Below are positions 1-6,738 of a stretch of 9,671 nucleotides of DNA, in pieces (within the stretch, counting starts at the first letter, position 1; the number at the start of each line of letters is the position of its first letter). The translations under genes and the position numbers were made by a program. Origin of the DNA: Bacteroidales bacterium UBA2198 (lineage in GTDB: Bacteria > Bacteroidota > Bacteroidia > Bacteroidales > VadinHA17). Location of the stretch: positions 5,107-14,777 of the forward strand of contig DCVC01000063.1 in assembly GCA_002328625.1 (NCBI GenBank), written 5' to 3'. Under the pieces are notes generated by a model that saw nothing but the letters and a program-made list of their open reading frames with translations, ran no database searches and had not been told where the DNA came from.

Positions 1-48
1 CCCTCTGGTCCCAAACCAGATGCGCTAACCGGGCTGCGCTACACCCCG
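1..48 (-). tRNA. tRNA-Pro (anticodon UGG), 5' part only
   Basis: Read on the minus strand from position 48, the sequence folds as the first part of a tRNA. It has a seven-base acceptor 5' strand starting CGGGGTG, a D arm with GCGC (39-36) pairing GCGC (25-22), and an anticodon stem TCTGG (20-16) pairing CCAGA (8-4). The seven-base loop is TTTGGGA, placing anticodon TGG at 13-11, followed by G at position 37 of the tRNA. A C at position 1 and G37 are typical of bacterial proline tRNAs. The variable loop, T arm and 3' acceptor strand lie beyond the left edge, so it cannot be checked in full. It is on the same strand as the oxidoreductase gene, 238 nt downstream of it, and appears to have its own promoter. 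Confidence 0.93.
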
Positions 49-286
49 AATATGGCAGCGCAAAAATATTACTTATTTTCTGATTTCATAGTATATGATA
101 TTCAATTTTGGATCTTTTTAATCCTCAATTTTCATATATCTCACATATGAAGAATAAAATGAGAGATTAGTTAGCCTGAAGCTTTTATAATCCCCGACAA
201 TATTTGCATTCAGTCCTTAGGGGGGCTCTTAAATCCTCATCTCCATAATGGCTGCGATGATAAACAAGAGCATCAGCGTTCCACAA
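49..286. other. non-coding stretch between tRNA-Pro and the oxidoreductase gene
   Basis: No credible open reading frame is seen on either strand. The part next to the tRNA is AT-rich and holds the -7 box at 61-68. The part just past the oxidoreductase stop (225-271) contains nested inverted repeats: GCTCTT (225-230) with AAGAGC (266-271), and inside these TCATC (237-241) with GATGA (256-260). The inner loop is 14 nt. On the minus strand no T-run follows the stem, so it is not a standard intrinsic terminator, but it could be a 3'-end structure of the upstream transcript. Confidence 0.6.
61..68 (-). promoter_or_regulatory. Bacteroidota -7 promoter element for tRNA-Pro
   Basis: The minus strand reads TATTTTTG here, an exact match to the Bacteroidota -7 consensus TAnnTTTG. 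It would place transcription start roughly at 54-58, a leader of about 6-10 nt before the mature tRNA. No TTG was found at the expected -33 distance; the nearest (105-103) is too far upstream. The call rests on the single box and its position. Confidence 0.45.
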
Positions 287-1480
287 CTATTTTTTTCTGG
301 TCTGAGTGATCTTTCCTGTTTTCTTATTCTTAAGGATCAGCTTAACAGTGCCATCAGGCATCCTTTCTTCCTTTACAAGCAGGTGATCCTTATCGTAATC
401 CTGTTTTCCAGATATCTTTGAGGTCTTTTCCCTTCCGCGCCATTCTTTAAGCCGCACAGGTTCCCATTTCTTCGTTCCTGCCGATCGGTAACAGGCATCC
501 ATGATTTCATTGACAATATATCCGTCGTAGAATGTTTCTGTGGGTTCCGTTTTCTTTTCATAAGCATTAAACATATCGGTGAACATATCTGTGTAACCCA
601 GCTCCACCACCTCATCGCCCACAGGGAAGATCCATCCTGTTTCTGTTTCAGCTTTTTCAGCGACATATCCTTTTTTCCCGCCTGCACTGAACATTTCAAA
701 TCCTGTCCTCAGAAAATTATTAACCCAGATTGTACCTTCAGTCCCCATCACTTCATCGCGGAGATCCATTCCGCCACGAAATGACCAGCTTACTTCAAAC
801 TGTCCCACAGCTCCGTTTTCATACCTTACCCATCCAAGTGCATTATCTTCTGCTTCAATTGGTTTCACAAGTGTATCGGTCCAGCACATCACTTCAACAG
901 GTCTGATATCCTTTCCAATATAACTTCGTGAAATCTCTATACAATGACACCCCATATCCAGTAAAACACCACCTCCTGATATTTCCTTTGTCCAGAACCA
1001 GTCGCTATGGGGTCCAGGATGTGTTTCCCTTGAACGTGCCCAGATAACCTGCCCTATTGCCCCTGATTGCACTGCCTTTAAAGCTTTGAGAGTCTTTGGT
1101 GTATAAACCAGGTCTTCTAAATATCCGTGAATCACACCAGCTTTTTCCACCAGATCAAGCATTTTCTTAGCTTCCACAGCATTACGTCCAAGAGGCTTGG
1201 TACAAAAAACCACCTTTTTTGCAGCAGCTGCCAGTTTAACTGCTTCAAGATGAAGGTTATTAGGCAGACCTATCACTATAACATCAATATCCGGATCATT
1301 CACAGCAGCCTTCATCGATGTGGTCCACTTCGGAATACCATGCTTTTTCCCAAAAGCCTCACCCCTCGCTTCATCGCGTGAATATATAACCTGAACTGTG
1401 TCACGGCCACGCTGTCCATGTAACGAGAAAGTGTAAAAATCGCCGATGAACCCGGCTCCCAGCATAGCTATTTTTGCCAT
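287..1480 (-). CDS. Gfo/Idh/MocA family NAD(P)-dependent oxidoreductase
   Basis: This is a 397-residue cytoplasmic dehydrogenase of the glucose-fructose oxidoreductase/inositol dehydrogenase family. Such enzymes oxidise or reduce sugars, inositols and related alcohols with NAD(P). The N-terminal Rossmann fold shows the dinucleotide motif G8-A-G10-F-I-G13. The family's EKP motif appears as T94-K95-P96, which keeps the lysine. The C-terminal substrate domain has G169-G-G171...D175-x-G177-x-H179, the usual GGG..D.G.H segment with its probable catalytic histidine. GTEG at 246-249 is also typical of the family. Length is within or slightly above the usual 330-400. The tail (about 350-397) is rich in lysine and charged residues and looks like an extension. 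No Shine-Dalgarno site is evident upstream; the ATG is chosen because it directly precedes the first strand of the Rossmann fold. It lies 47 nt downstream of the antiporter gene, suggesting co-transcription. The substrate cannot be read from the sequence. Confidence 0.93.
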   Translation of the reverse strand: MAKIAMLGAGFIGDFYTFSLHGQRGRDTVQVIYSRDEARGEAFGKKHGIPKWTTSMKAAVNDPDIDVIVIGLPNNLHLEAVKLAAAAKKVVFCTKPLGRNAVEAKKMLDLVEKAGVIHGYLEDLVYTPKTLKALKAVQSGAIGQVIWARSRETHPGPHSDWFWTKEISGGGVLLDMGCHCIEISRSYIGKDIRPVEVMCWTDTLVKPIEAEDNALGWVRYENGAVGQFEVSWSFRGGMDLRDEVMGTEGTIWVNNFLRTGFEMFSAGGKKGYVAEKAETETGWIFPVGDEVVELGYTDMFTDMFNAYEKKTEPTETFYDGYIVNEIMDACYRSAGTKKWEPVRLKEWRGREKTSKISGKQDYDKDHLLVKEERMPDGTVKLILKNKKTGKITQTRKK

Positions 1481-1510
1481 AATTTCTGATTTTTAATGTT
1501 AATAGTCTGA

Positions 1511-1539
1511 TATTGTTTTTTATAATATTATTGTTTTTT
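1511..1539. repeat. 11-nt direct repeat at the end of the antiporter gene
   Basis: TATTGTTTTTT occurs at 1511-1521 and again at 1529-1539, offset by 18 nt. The second copy contains the antiporter stop codon (TTA, 1528-1530, read on the minus strand) in part, and the first lies in the 47-nt gap before the oxidoreductase. It looks like a local slippage duplication of a poly-A/T end. No function is inferred. Confidence 0.55.
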
Positions 1540-2607
1540 CGCTTTCTTTCTTACCGAACGTAACAGAGTGACTAACAGGGTTAAAAGGGTCAAAGGGATA
1601 ATAAATGACAACATTATCTCATTGAAAATGGTAAGTGAACTATGTTGCCGTGCTGTCAGGACCAGATATAGTGCATAAGCCAGGTAATATCCCAGAAAAA
1701 TAGCTCCTTCCCATCTCGCAATTCTTTCTCCGGTGAAAAATACCGGCAGACAGGCAAATGACACGGCAACCATTACCGGAATGTCAAATTTTAATGCAGC
1801 TGAGCTTATCTTTATTGTGTCTGTGGCTACTATTCCCGAAAAACCAAGTACAAAAATTATATTGAAAATATTGCTCCCTATAAGGTTGCCAACTGCAATG
1901 TCCCTCTCTTTTCTTATTGCCGCAATAATCGAGGTGGCTGCCTCAGGCAGTGAAGTTCCGGCTGCAACCAGCACAAGGGCAACGATAAGTTCACTTACTC
2001 CCATAGAACGTGCTATATAGGCAGCTCCGTTAACCAGCCATCGCGATCCAATAATAAGCAAACCCAATCCTATTAGCACATAAAATATGGATGAAGAGAG
2101 CGATTTCCATTTTTTCTCCATTAGAATCTTCTTTTCGCCAGAGTTGAAGTCCTCATGTTTTGATTCTTTTTTCCCTGTCTTTATGACCCACCACGTGTAA
2201 ACAAAACCGAGAGTGAGCAGAAATATGCTTTCAAAACGTGATATGACACCATCAATTGAGAAAAGGAGCATGATGACAGATACAAATATCATGATCGGAA
2301 CATCAAGCCTTATAAGGTCTCTCGATATATATAGAGGAAGAATAATCGCAGAAATACCCAGAACACACAGGATATTAAAGATGTTGCTCCCCACAACGCT
2401 CCCCACAGCTATATCTGTTTGCCCTGTTATAGATCCGATTGAACTCACAACCAGTTCAGGGAAACTTGTACCGTAGGCGACAACTGTAAGTCCGATTACA
2501 AGTTTTGAAAGACCGGCATATGTCGCAATTTTAGATGCCCCGCGAACAAGAAACTCAGCTCCCGCAATTAAAAGTACAAATCCGGCAATAAATAGAATGA
2601 TTGTCAT
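1528..2607 (-). CDS. CaCA-family sodium/calcium antiporter (YrbG-like)
   Basis: This 359-residue inner-membrane protein belongs to the Ca2+/cation antiporter family, which exchanges Na+ (or H+/K+) for Ca2+. The two inverted alpha repeats that define the family are plain. Repeat 1 has G46-T-S-F-P-E51 and G73-S-N-I-F-N78. Repeat 2 has G217-T-S-L-P-E222 and G244-S-N-I-F-N249. The glutamates E51 and E222 are the expected ion-coordinating acids. About ten hydrophobic segments are visible, with a charged cytoplasmic-type linker at about 144-170 between the halves, matching YrbG-type bacterial exchangers in layout and length. The last part (about 325-359) adds one more hydrophobic helix and ends in a basic tail. 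An AAGGA ribosome site 5 nt before the ATG supports the start. It is the first gene of a likely two-gene unit with the downstream oxidoreductase and is divergent from the lipoprotein gene. Confidence 0.95.
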   Translation of the reverse strand: MTIILFIAGFVLLIAGAEFLVRGASKIATYAGLSKLVIGLTVVAYGTSFPELVVSSIGSITGQTDIAVGSVVGSNIFNILCVLGISAIILPLYISRDLIRLDVPIMIFVSVIMLLFSIDGVISRFESIFLLTLGFVYTWWVIKTGKKESKHEDFNSGEKKILMEKKWKSLSSSIFYVLIGLGLLIIGSRWLVNGAAYIARSMGVSELIVALVLVAAGTSLPEAATSIIAAIRKERDIAVGNLIGSNIFNIIFVLGFSGIVATDTIKISSAALKFDIPVMVAVSFACLPVFFTGERIARWEGAIFLGYYLAYALYLVLTARQHSSLTIFNEIMLSFIIPLTLLTLLVTLLRSVRKKAKKQ

Positions 2608-2612
2608 TATGG

Positions 2613-2617
2613 TCCTT
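2613..2617 (-). promoter_or_regulatory. ribosome binding site of the antiporter gene
   Basis: The minus strand reads AAGGA, ending 5 nt before the ATG at 2607. This supports that start. It is unusual here because the oxidoreductase, lipoprotein and feoAB genes show no comparable site. Confidence 0.5.
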
Positions 2618-2700
2618 GTAAACTACAATTCTGATGAAGAGTTTTTTTCATCTTTAAATATAGAAATAACTTTTAAAATATCTAAGCTATGATTTTTCGA

Positions 2701-2729
2701 ACTTGCACAAAATGAAACATTTTGCAAGT
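2701..2729. repeat. bulged palindrome in the divergent promoter region
   Basis: ACTTGCACAAAATG (2701-2714) pairs with CATTTTGCAAGT (2718-2729) around a 3-nt AAA loop. All 12 bases of the right arm pair; the left arm carries two extra bases (CA) as a bulge. It could be an operator for a dimeric regulator of both flanking genes, or an RNA hairpin in the lipoprotein 5' leader. There is no T-run on either side, so a terminator is unlikely. Confidence 0.6.
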
Positions 2730-2853
2730 ATATTCGTATAAAGCTCAAAGTAATATGTTATAAATTGCTATTGAAATATATTATTGAAAAAGATTTTAGG
2801 CCTTTAAATAATAACGAATCAGTGTTTAAAATGTAACCAAAATATTTTGAACC

Positions 2854-3897
2854 ATGAATAAGAATATTTTATCACTTGCTATATTACTTGCTTTATTATC
2901 CTTGCAATGTTCCAGGATCGACACATCAGAAGAAAAACTTACATTGAAGGAGTCGATTGATAAAAGTGCTGAAAGGATTAACAAAGCTTTTAGCAAAATC
3001 GCCGTAACCAGGGGATACCAACTGCTTTCGGTTACAGAGGAAGCAGCAAAATCAAGCGATATTCAGTTCAAAGACAGCATCAGGCTTGATATGATTGCCG
3101 GAATTTATGATTACAGGCCCGACTCTGTTTCACGTAATCACTTCTATTTTCCGGTCAGACTCTTTAAAAGAACCGGGACCAGTAAAAACCTGATTGTTAA
3201 TTTGCCTGAGAAACTGGTTTTTCATCCGAAACATCTGCATAATCACGTACCGGTGAATAAGGTATTAAAGAATAATTTTAAAATCACGGCTACAGATTAC
3301 CATTTCTATTATAAATGGTGGAATAAATTTGATTATAAACTCATTGCCGGGTTTGCTATTGATAATGAAGATATTGGAGAACTCAGCTTTACTGCTGTGA
3401 TAAATCCGGATTCCGGAAGTTCTAGTTTTGCAGAATATACATTCACTGAAGGATATAGTATTATTAAAACATGGCAGACCGGAGAAACTACAAAAATGTC
3501 CTTTGCTCTCCTGGAAGACAAAGATACCCTCCTGATGGAAACTTTGATCTTTTCAGGGGAAGGCTTTAAGAGAAAAGAAAAACAATACATCCTCTCTATC
3601 GGAGATGTTGATATAAAAAAGGGAACCGGAATAGATTCTATCCAGGTCTATCTCGATGGAGAACTGCAGGAGAAAGCAGGAGCCTGGATTATTGACGCAA
3701 ACGATTATAACGCTTCAATCTGTTATAAAAGAGACATCCTGCTTACATTCAATGATGGCACTTCTGCTAAATTAAGCGAACTGATAAATCCGGGCCGGGA
3801 AACTATGAGAAACCTTGTCAAATCGATGGGTGAAATGTATTTGTCGAAACAAATTGTCGATTATATTGCCTTTAGCATCTACTATAATAATAATTAA
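2854..3897 (+). CDS. uncharacterised putative lipoprotein
   Basis: This is a 347-residue protein that I cannot assign to a named family. The first 18 residues form a short signal peptide (MNKN, then a leucine/isoleucine-rich core) followed by C19. The site reads S-L-Q-C, a poor lipobox because glutamine precedes the cysteine, so lipidation is probable rather than certain. Behind it is a charged, probably helical stretch (about 25-50). The remainder (about 55-347) looks like soluble mixed alpha/beta sequence with many aromatic residues, including a Y/W cluster at 149-161 (YHFYYKWW). It has no further membrane segment and no recognisable catalytic motif. The C-terminus ends in YYNNN. No Shine-Dalgarno site is seen; the ATG immediately precedes the signal peptide. 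The gene stands alone, divergent from the antiporter and 270 nt before the next gene. Periplasmic or outer-membrane location is inferred from the signal only. Confidence 0.85.
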   Translation: MNKNILSLAILLALLSLQCSRIDTSEEKLTLKESIDKSAERINKAFSKIAVTRGYQLLSVTEEAAKSSDIQFKDSIRLDMIAGIYDYRPDSVSRNHFYFPVRLFKRTGTSKNLIVNLPEKLVFHPKHLHNHVPVNKVLKNNFKITATDYHFYYKWWNKFDYKLIAGFAIDNEDIGELSFTAVINPDSGSSSFAEYTFTEGYSIIKTWQTGETTKMSFALLEDKDTLLMETLIFSGEGFKRKEKQYILSIGDVDIKKGTGIDSIQVYLDGELQEKAGAWIIDANDYNASICYKRDILLTFNDGTSAKLSELINPGRETMRNLVKSMGEMYLSKQIVDYIAFSIYYNNN

Positions 3898-3909
3898 ATA
3901 AATGATAGC

Positions 3910-3937
3910 GGTGTAGGGTAAACGGTGTACAGTGCCG
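3910..3937. repeat. degenerate heptanucleotide tandem tract
   Basis: Four consecutive heptads can be read: GGTGTAG, GGTAAAC, GGTGTAC and AGTGCCG. The first and third differ by one base; the others are diverged. The shared pattern GGYRYAS also fits the cleaner heptad array at 9190-9217 read on its minus strand. With only two close units, this tract could be chance. Confidence 0.4.
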
Positions 3938-4143
3938 GGCATTTTCAGACACCTCCCGTAAGGCAACGCTTAGAAAAATAAAATATATCGAAACATTTAT
4001 CCTCTGATTTTCGTATAATAATTAATGGGCTTTACATAAGCATTTATCAATGTTTGCGTTAGAATAGGTAATAGTCAGGTATAAGGAAATAGATTTCATT
4101 TATTATTTATCGGTGAGGACATTTTGATCTATACAGAAAGTGA

Positions 4144-4156
4144 TACCTCAGAGGTA
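4144..4156 (+). promoter_or_regulatory. palindrome overlapping the ribosome site of the surface-protein gene
   Basis: TACCTC-A-GAGGTA is a perfect inverted repeat ending 11 nt before the ATG. The right arm contains GAGGT, the only Shine-Dalgarno-like sequence in this leader, at a slightly long spacing. As RNA it can form a 5-bp hairpin (TACCT/AGGTA, loop CAG) that would cover this site. It may instead be a DNA-binding site. Confidence 0.4.
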
Positions 4157-4167
4157 ACATTAATAAA

Positions 4168-6693
4168 ATGAAAACATTTGTTACATCTATGTTATTAATA
4201 CTGATTCCATTAAATTTTATGGGTCAGAACTGTTCTATTTTATCAAAAGCAAATAACATTACACCTGATCGTTTATGTTCTCCGGTTACTGCACTATGGA
4301 ATGTCAGTTACACCGGGGTTAACGATGCGGGTACACCTGTTTCAATTCAATATGACTGGGATAACGGATTTATCCAGACTATTCCTGCAGTTCAGGTCGG
4401 TCCCGGAATATTTGAGGCAACTTCCTCATATACATATACATCAACCGGAAATATCTGCAATTATCATCCAAAGGCTACTCTGATGGTAAATGGCGTAATA
4501 TGTACCTCATCCACTCAGGAGCAGATTGTTACAGTCTGGGATGATGATGATCATAACGGCGGCCGTATGCATATAAATCCAACAGTCTATCCAATCTGTT
4601 TTGGGAACAGTGCAAATGTCCGCTTTCAGGATTTAACCCTGTTTAATTGTGTCCCTCCTCAGGAAAGAGATAATCCTAATGTAAATACCAGATGGATACA
4701 ATGGATATACGGCACTGATATTACCATGACGGGAACGCCTGTTACTGTAAATGGCAGGTCAAGGACTTTTCCTTATACAGCTGATGTGGTTACTTTACCA
4801 GGCCCTATTACGGGCTCAGGAGTCTGGTCCGAAGTACTTAATGTTGCCAATGATAAACTAATAGGCCAGTATTTTCAGGTTACTTTACGTAACTGGAATT
4901 ATTGCAATCCATATGATGATCCAAATATTCCTGGTGGTCCATTAGATCGTGTAAATGGAGATCATCCGCCGGTTGTAACTACAGCAATAATTTTAATTGT
5001 ACCATATCCGGATGCTACGATAACACCCGTTGATCCACTCTGTGCAAATGCCGATCCCGTTACTTTAACTGCTCATGATCCGGGAGGTACCTGGTCGGGA
5101 GCCGGAATCACTGGTAATGTCTTTAATCCTGATATTGCCGGACCGGGCAACCATATAATCAGACATGAAATTACAAATTCTGAAGGTTGTTCTGATTCTG
5201 ATGAAACTACCATATCAGTTTTGCCGGTACCGGATGCTACAATAATCTCTGAAGGTATTGTTTGTTCTACTGATCCGGTCTTTAAACTGATAGCACGTGA
5301 TTTAGGCGGAATATGGACTGGGCCGGGAGTAACAGGAAGTGATTTTTATCCTGCTCTTGCCGGAACAGGAAATCATGTTATAACATATAGTATTACAGAT
5401 GAAAATGGATGCAGCGATTCTGATGAGACACTTATAACTGTAGCCACACCAGATGCAACAATAACCCCGGTTGATACATTATGCGTTGACAACCAGGCAA
5501 TTATATTAAGATCTCATGATCTTGGAGGAGTCTGGTCAGGACCGGGAGTCGTGGGAAACACCTTTAATCCAATTATTGCGGGTATTGGCAATCATCTTAT
5601 AAGATACAATATTACCAATCCTGAATGCAGTGATGCCGATAGTACAGTTATTACTGTAATGCCTGTCCCCGTTATTTCAATAGATCATGCAGGAACTCTT
5701 TTTATTAACGGCCCTTCGATACGATTAAATGCAATTCCCGCCGTTGGTATATGGTCAGGCACAGGAGTAACAGATAATTATTTTAATCCGGGTATAGCAG
5801 GTCTTGGAACCCATGTAATACAATATGAAACTATCCCTGACCGATGGGGATGTTATGCCAGAGATACTATACATATTACAGTATGTATTCCTCCTGTTCC
5901 GACAGCATATTTTAAGCCCGAAACAACAGGATGTTCTCCTTTAACTGTCAGTTTCATCAATAAAAGTACTTATGGGGAATCTTACCTTTGGGATTTTGGA
6001 GATAAGATGTTCTCAGATGAGGAGAATCCCACTCACACCTATTATATTCCTGGTAATTACATTGTCAGGCTGACGGTAACTAATATCGCAGGTTCATCAT
6101 TTCATCAGGGAATAATAAAAGTATATCAGAATCCGGTATCAATTTTCAGTGTTTTTCCGACTGAGGTTATCACTAATTCTCAGATAGTCACATTTCAAAA
6201 TCATTCTTATTACGCAACAATTTTCAAATGGGATTTTGGCGACGGGTCAATCTCAACAGATGAAAATCCCTGGCATAAGTATGAATCCGACGGAACATAT
6301 CTGGTCTCTTTGAAGGTCATCTCCAAAGATGGTTGTATGGATTCATCTGTTTATAAATCTCCTATTGTTGTGGCTTTTAAGGATGGTGAAATAAAATTTC
6401 CAAATGCATTTTTATGGAATCGATCGGGACCTACCGGAGGGTATTGGAATGAGAATCAGTTAGATGATTTTACATTCAGGCCTTTTTTTGCAAACGTTTT
6501 AAAATATACTCTCCAGATTTTTAACAGATGGGGAACACTGATATATGAAAGCAACGACATCCATAAAGGCTGGGATGGATATTACGGAAATGGAAATCTG
6601 GGGACCCAGGGCGTTTATGTCTGGAAAGCAACAGGGCAGTTTGCTGACGGCAAATATTTCAATCTGGTAGGTGATGTGACTTTTTTACATTAA
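4168..6693 (+). CDS. T9SS-secreted surface protein: Ig-like repeats, two PKD domains, type B (CHU_C) sorting domain
   Basis: This is an 841-residue exported protein. Residues 1-19 are a signal peptide, with likely cleavage before Q20. Residues about 21-280 form an N-terminal Cys-containing beta-type region with a WDDDDHNGG stretch near 124-132. Four Ig-like repeats of about 72 residues follow (281-352, 355-427, 428-499, 500-572), each with a G-x-W-[ST]-G core. Then come two PKD domains (about 577-653 and 656-735), both with WDFGD at 608-612 and 688-692 and an ENPxHxY motif. The C-terminus (about 740-841) is the gliding-motility-associated type B sorting domain, with FPNAF (744-748), FNRWG (785-789), WDG (802-804), GVYVWK (815-820) and VGDVTFLH at the end. 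Known members are moved through the outer membrane by the type IX system and attached to or released from the surface. A role in adhesion is inferred, as no catalytic domain is visible. The gene is monocistronic and converges on feoAB. Confidence 0.95.
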   Translation: MKTFVTSMLLILIPLNFMGQNCSILSKANNITPDRLCSPVTALWNVSYTGVNDAGTPVSIQYDWDNGFIQTIPAVQVGPGIFEATSSYTYTSTGNICNYHPKATLMVNGVICTSSTQEQIVTVWDDDDHNGGRMHINPTVYPICFGNSANVRFQDLTLFNCVPPQERDNPNVNTRWIQWIYGTDITMTGTPVTVNGRSRTFPYTADVVTLPGPITGSGVWSEVLNVANDKLIGQYFQVTLRNWNYCNPYDDPNIPGGPLDRVNGDHPPVVTTAIILIVPYPDATITPVDPLCANADPVTLTAHDPGGTWSGAGITGNVFNPDIAGPGNHIIRHEITNSEGCSDSDETTISVLPVPDATIISEGIVCSTDPVFKLIARDLGGIWTGPGVTGSDFYPALAGTGNHVITYSITDENGCSDSDETLITVATPDATITPVDTLCVDNQAIILRSHDLGGVWSGPGVVGNTFNPIIAGIGNHLIRYNITNPECSDADSTVITVMPVPVISIDHAGTLFINGPSIRLNAIPAVGIWSGTGVTDNYFNPGIAGLGTHVIQYETIPDRWGCYARDTIHITVCIPPVPTAYFKPETTGCSPLTVSFINKSTYGESYLWDFGDKMFSDEENPTHTYYIPGNYIVRLTVTNIAGSSFHQGIIKVYQNPVSIFSVFPTEVITNSQIVTFQNHSYYATIFKWDFGDGSISTDENPWHKYESDGTYLVSLKVISKDGCMDSSVYKSPIVVAFKDGEIKFPNAFLWNRSGPTGGYWNENQLDDFTFRPFFANVLKYTLQIFNRWGTLIYESNDIHKGWDGYYGNGNLGTQGVYVWKATGQFADGKYFNLVGDVTFLH
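5008..5883 (+). repeat. four tandem Ig-like repeats within the surface-protein gene
   Basis: Four copies of about 72-73 codons begin near 5008, 5230, 5449 and 5665. Three start PDATI. All keep G-x-W-[ST]-G, a following [FY]xP, AG, G[NT]H and a Y/H-containing strand. Repeats 1-3 each have a cysteine pair (292/341, 366/415, 439/487), probably disulfides. Repeat 4 lacks the first cysteine (F512 at that place) and keeps only C562, making it the most diverged copy. The pattern resembles the CHU_C-associated Ig-like repeats common in Bacteroidota surface proteins. Confidence 0.85.
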
Positions 6694-6738
6694 GCTGATC
6701 CCCTTCTTCCGTGATATAAGAGTGTAATTAAATGCTAA

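Larger units (their letters stand above)
2608..2853. promoter_or_regulatory. AT-rich divergent promoter region between antiporter and lipoprotein genes
   Basis: This 246-nt gap contains the start regions of two divergent genes. It is strongly AT-rich and has no open reading frame of note. On the minus strand TATATTTA (2662-2655) matches the Bacteroidota TAnnTTTG -7 box at all but the last base and is a possible promoter for the antiporter. No clear full promoter was found for the lipoprotein gene. A bulged palindrome is centred at about 2716 and is listed separately. Confidence 0.5.
3898..4167. other. non-coding stretch between lipoprotein and surface-protein genes
   Basis: No credible gene is seen in these 270 nt. 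Past the lipoprotein stop lies a degenerate heptad tract (3910-3937, listed separately). It overlaps an imperfect stem in which TGCCGGG (3933-3939) pairs with CCC (3955-3957) and GGCA (3962-3965) across a 4-nt bulge. No T-run follows, so terminator function is doubtful. AATGTTTG (4049-4056) and TAGATTTC (4090-4097) each differ from the TAnnTTTG -7 box by one fixed base, but neither has a clear -33 partner. A small palindrome sits just before the next start codon. Confidence 0.55.

Noticed and set aside
373..699. Minus-strand open frame of 108 codons inside the oxidoreductase gene
   Set aside because: It is in another frame of the same strand as a convincing Gfo/Idh/MocA gene and shows no domain-like pattern.
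2701..2729. Palindrome as an intrinsic terminator
   Set aside because: It lies between divergent starts, not after a gene, and no T-run follows on either strand.
3772..3966. Minus-strand frame of 64 codons overlapping the end of the lipoprotein gene
   Set aside because: It is mostly antisense to the lipoprotein, extends into the heptad tract and has no recognisable feature.
4225..4240. C22 of the surface protein as a lipoprotein cysteine
   Set aside because: The preceding residues are G-Q-N, which is not a lipobox. Cleavage before Q20 by ordinary signal peptidase fits better.
6694..6738. Bidirectional terminator between the convergent surface-protein and feoAB genes
   Set aside because: The 45 nt contain no GC-rich stem or T-run; only weak AT-rich pairing can be drawn.
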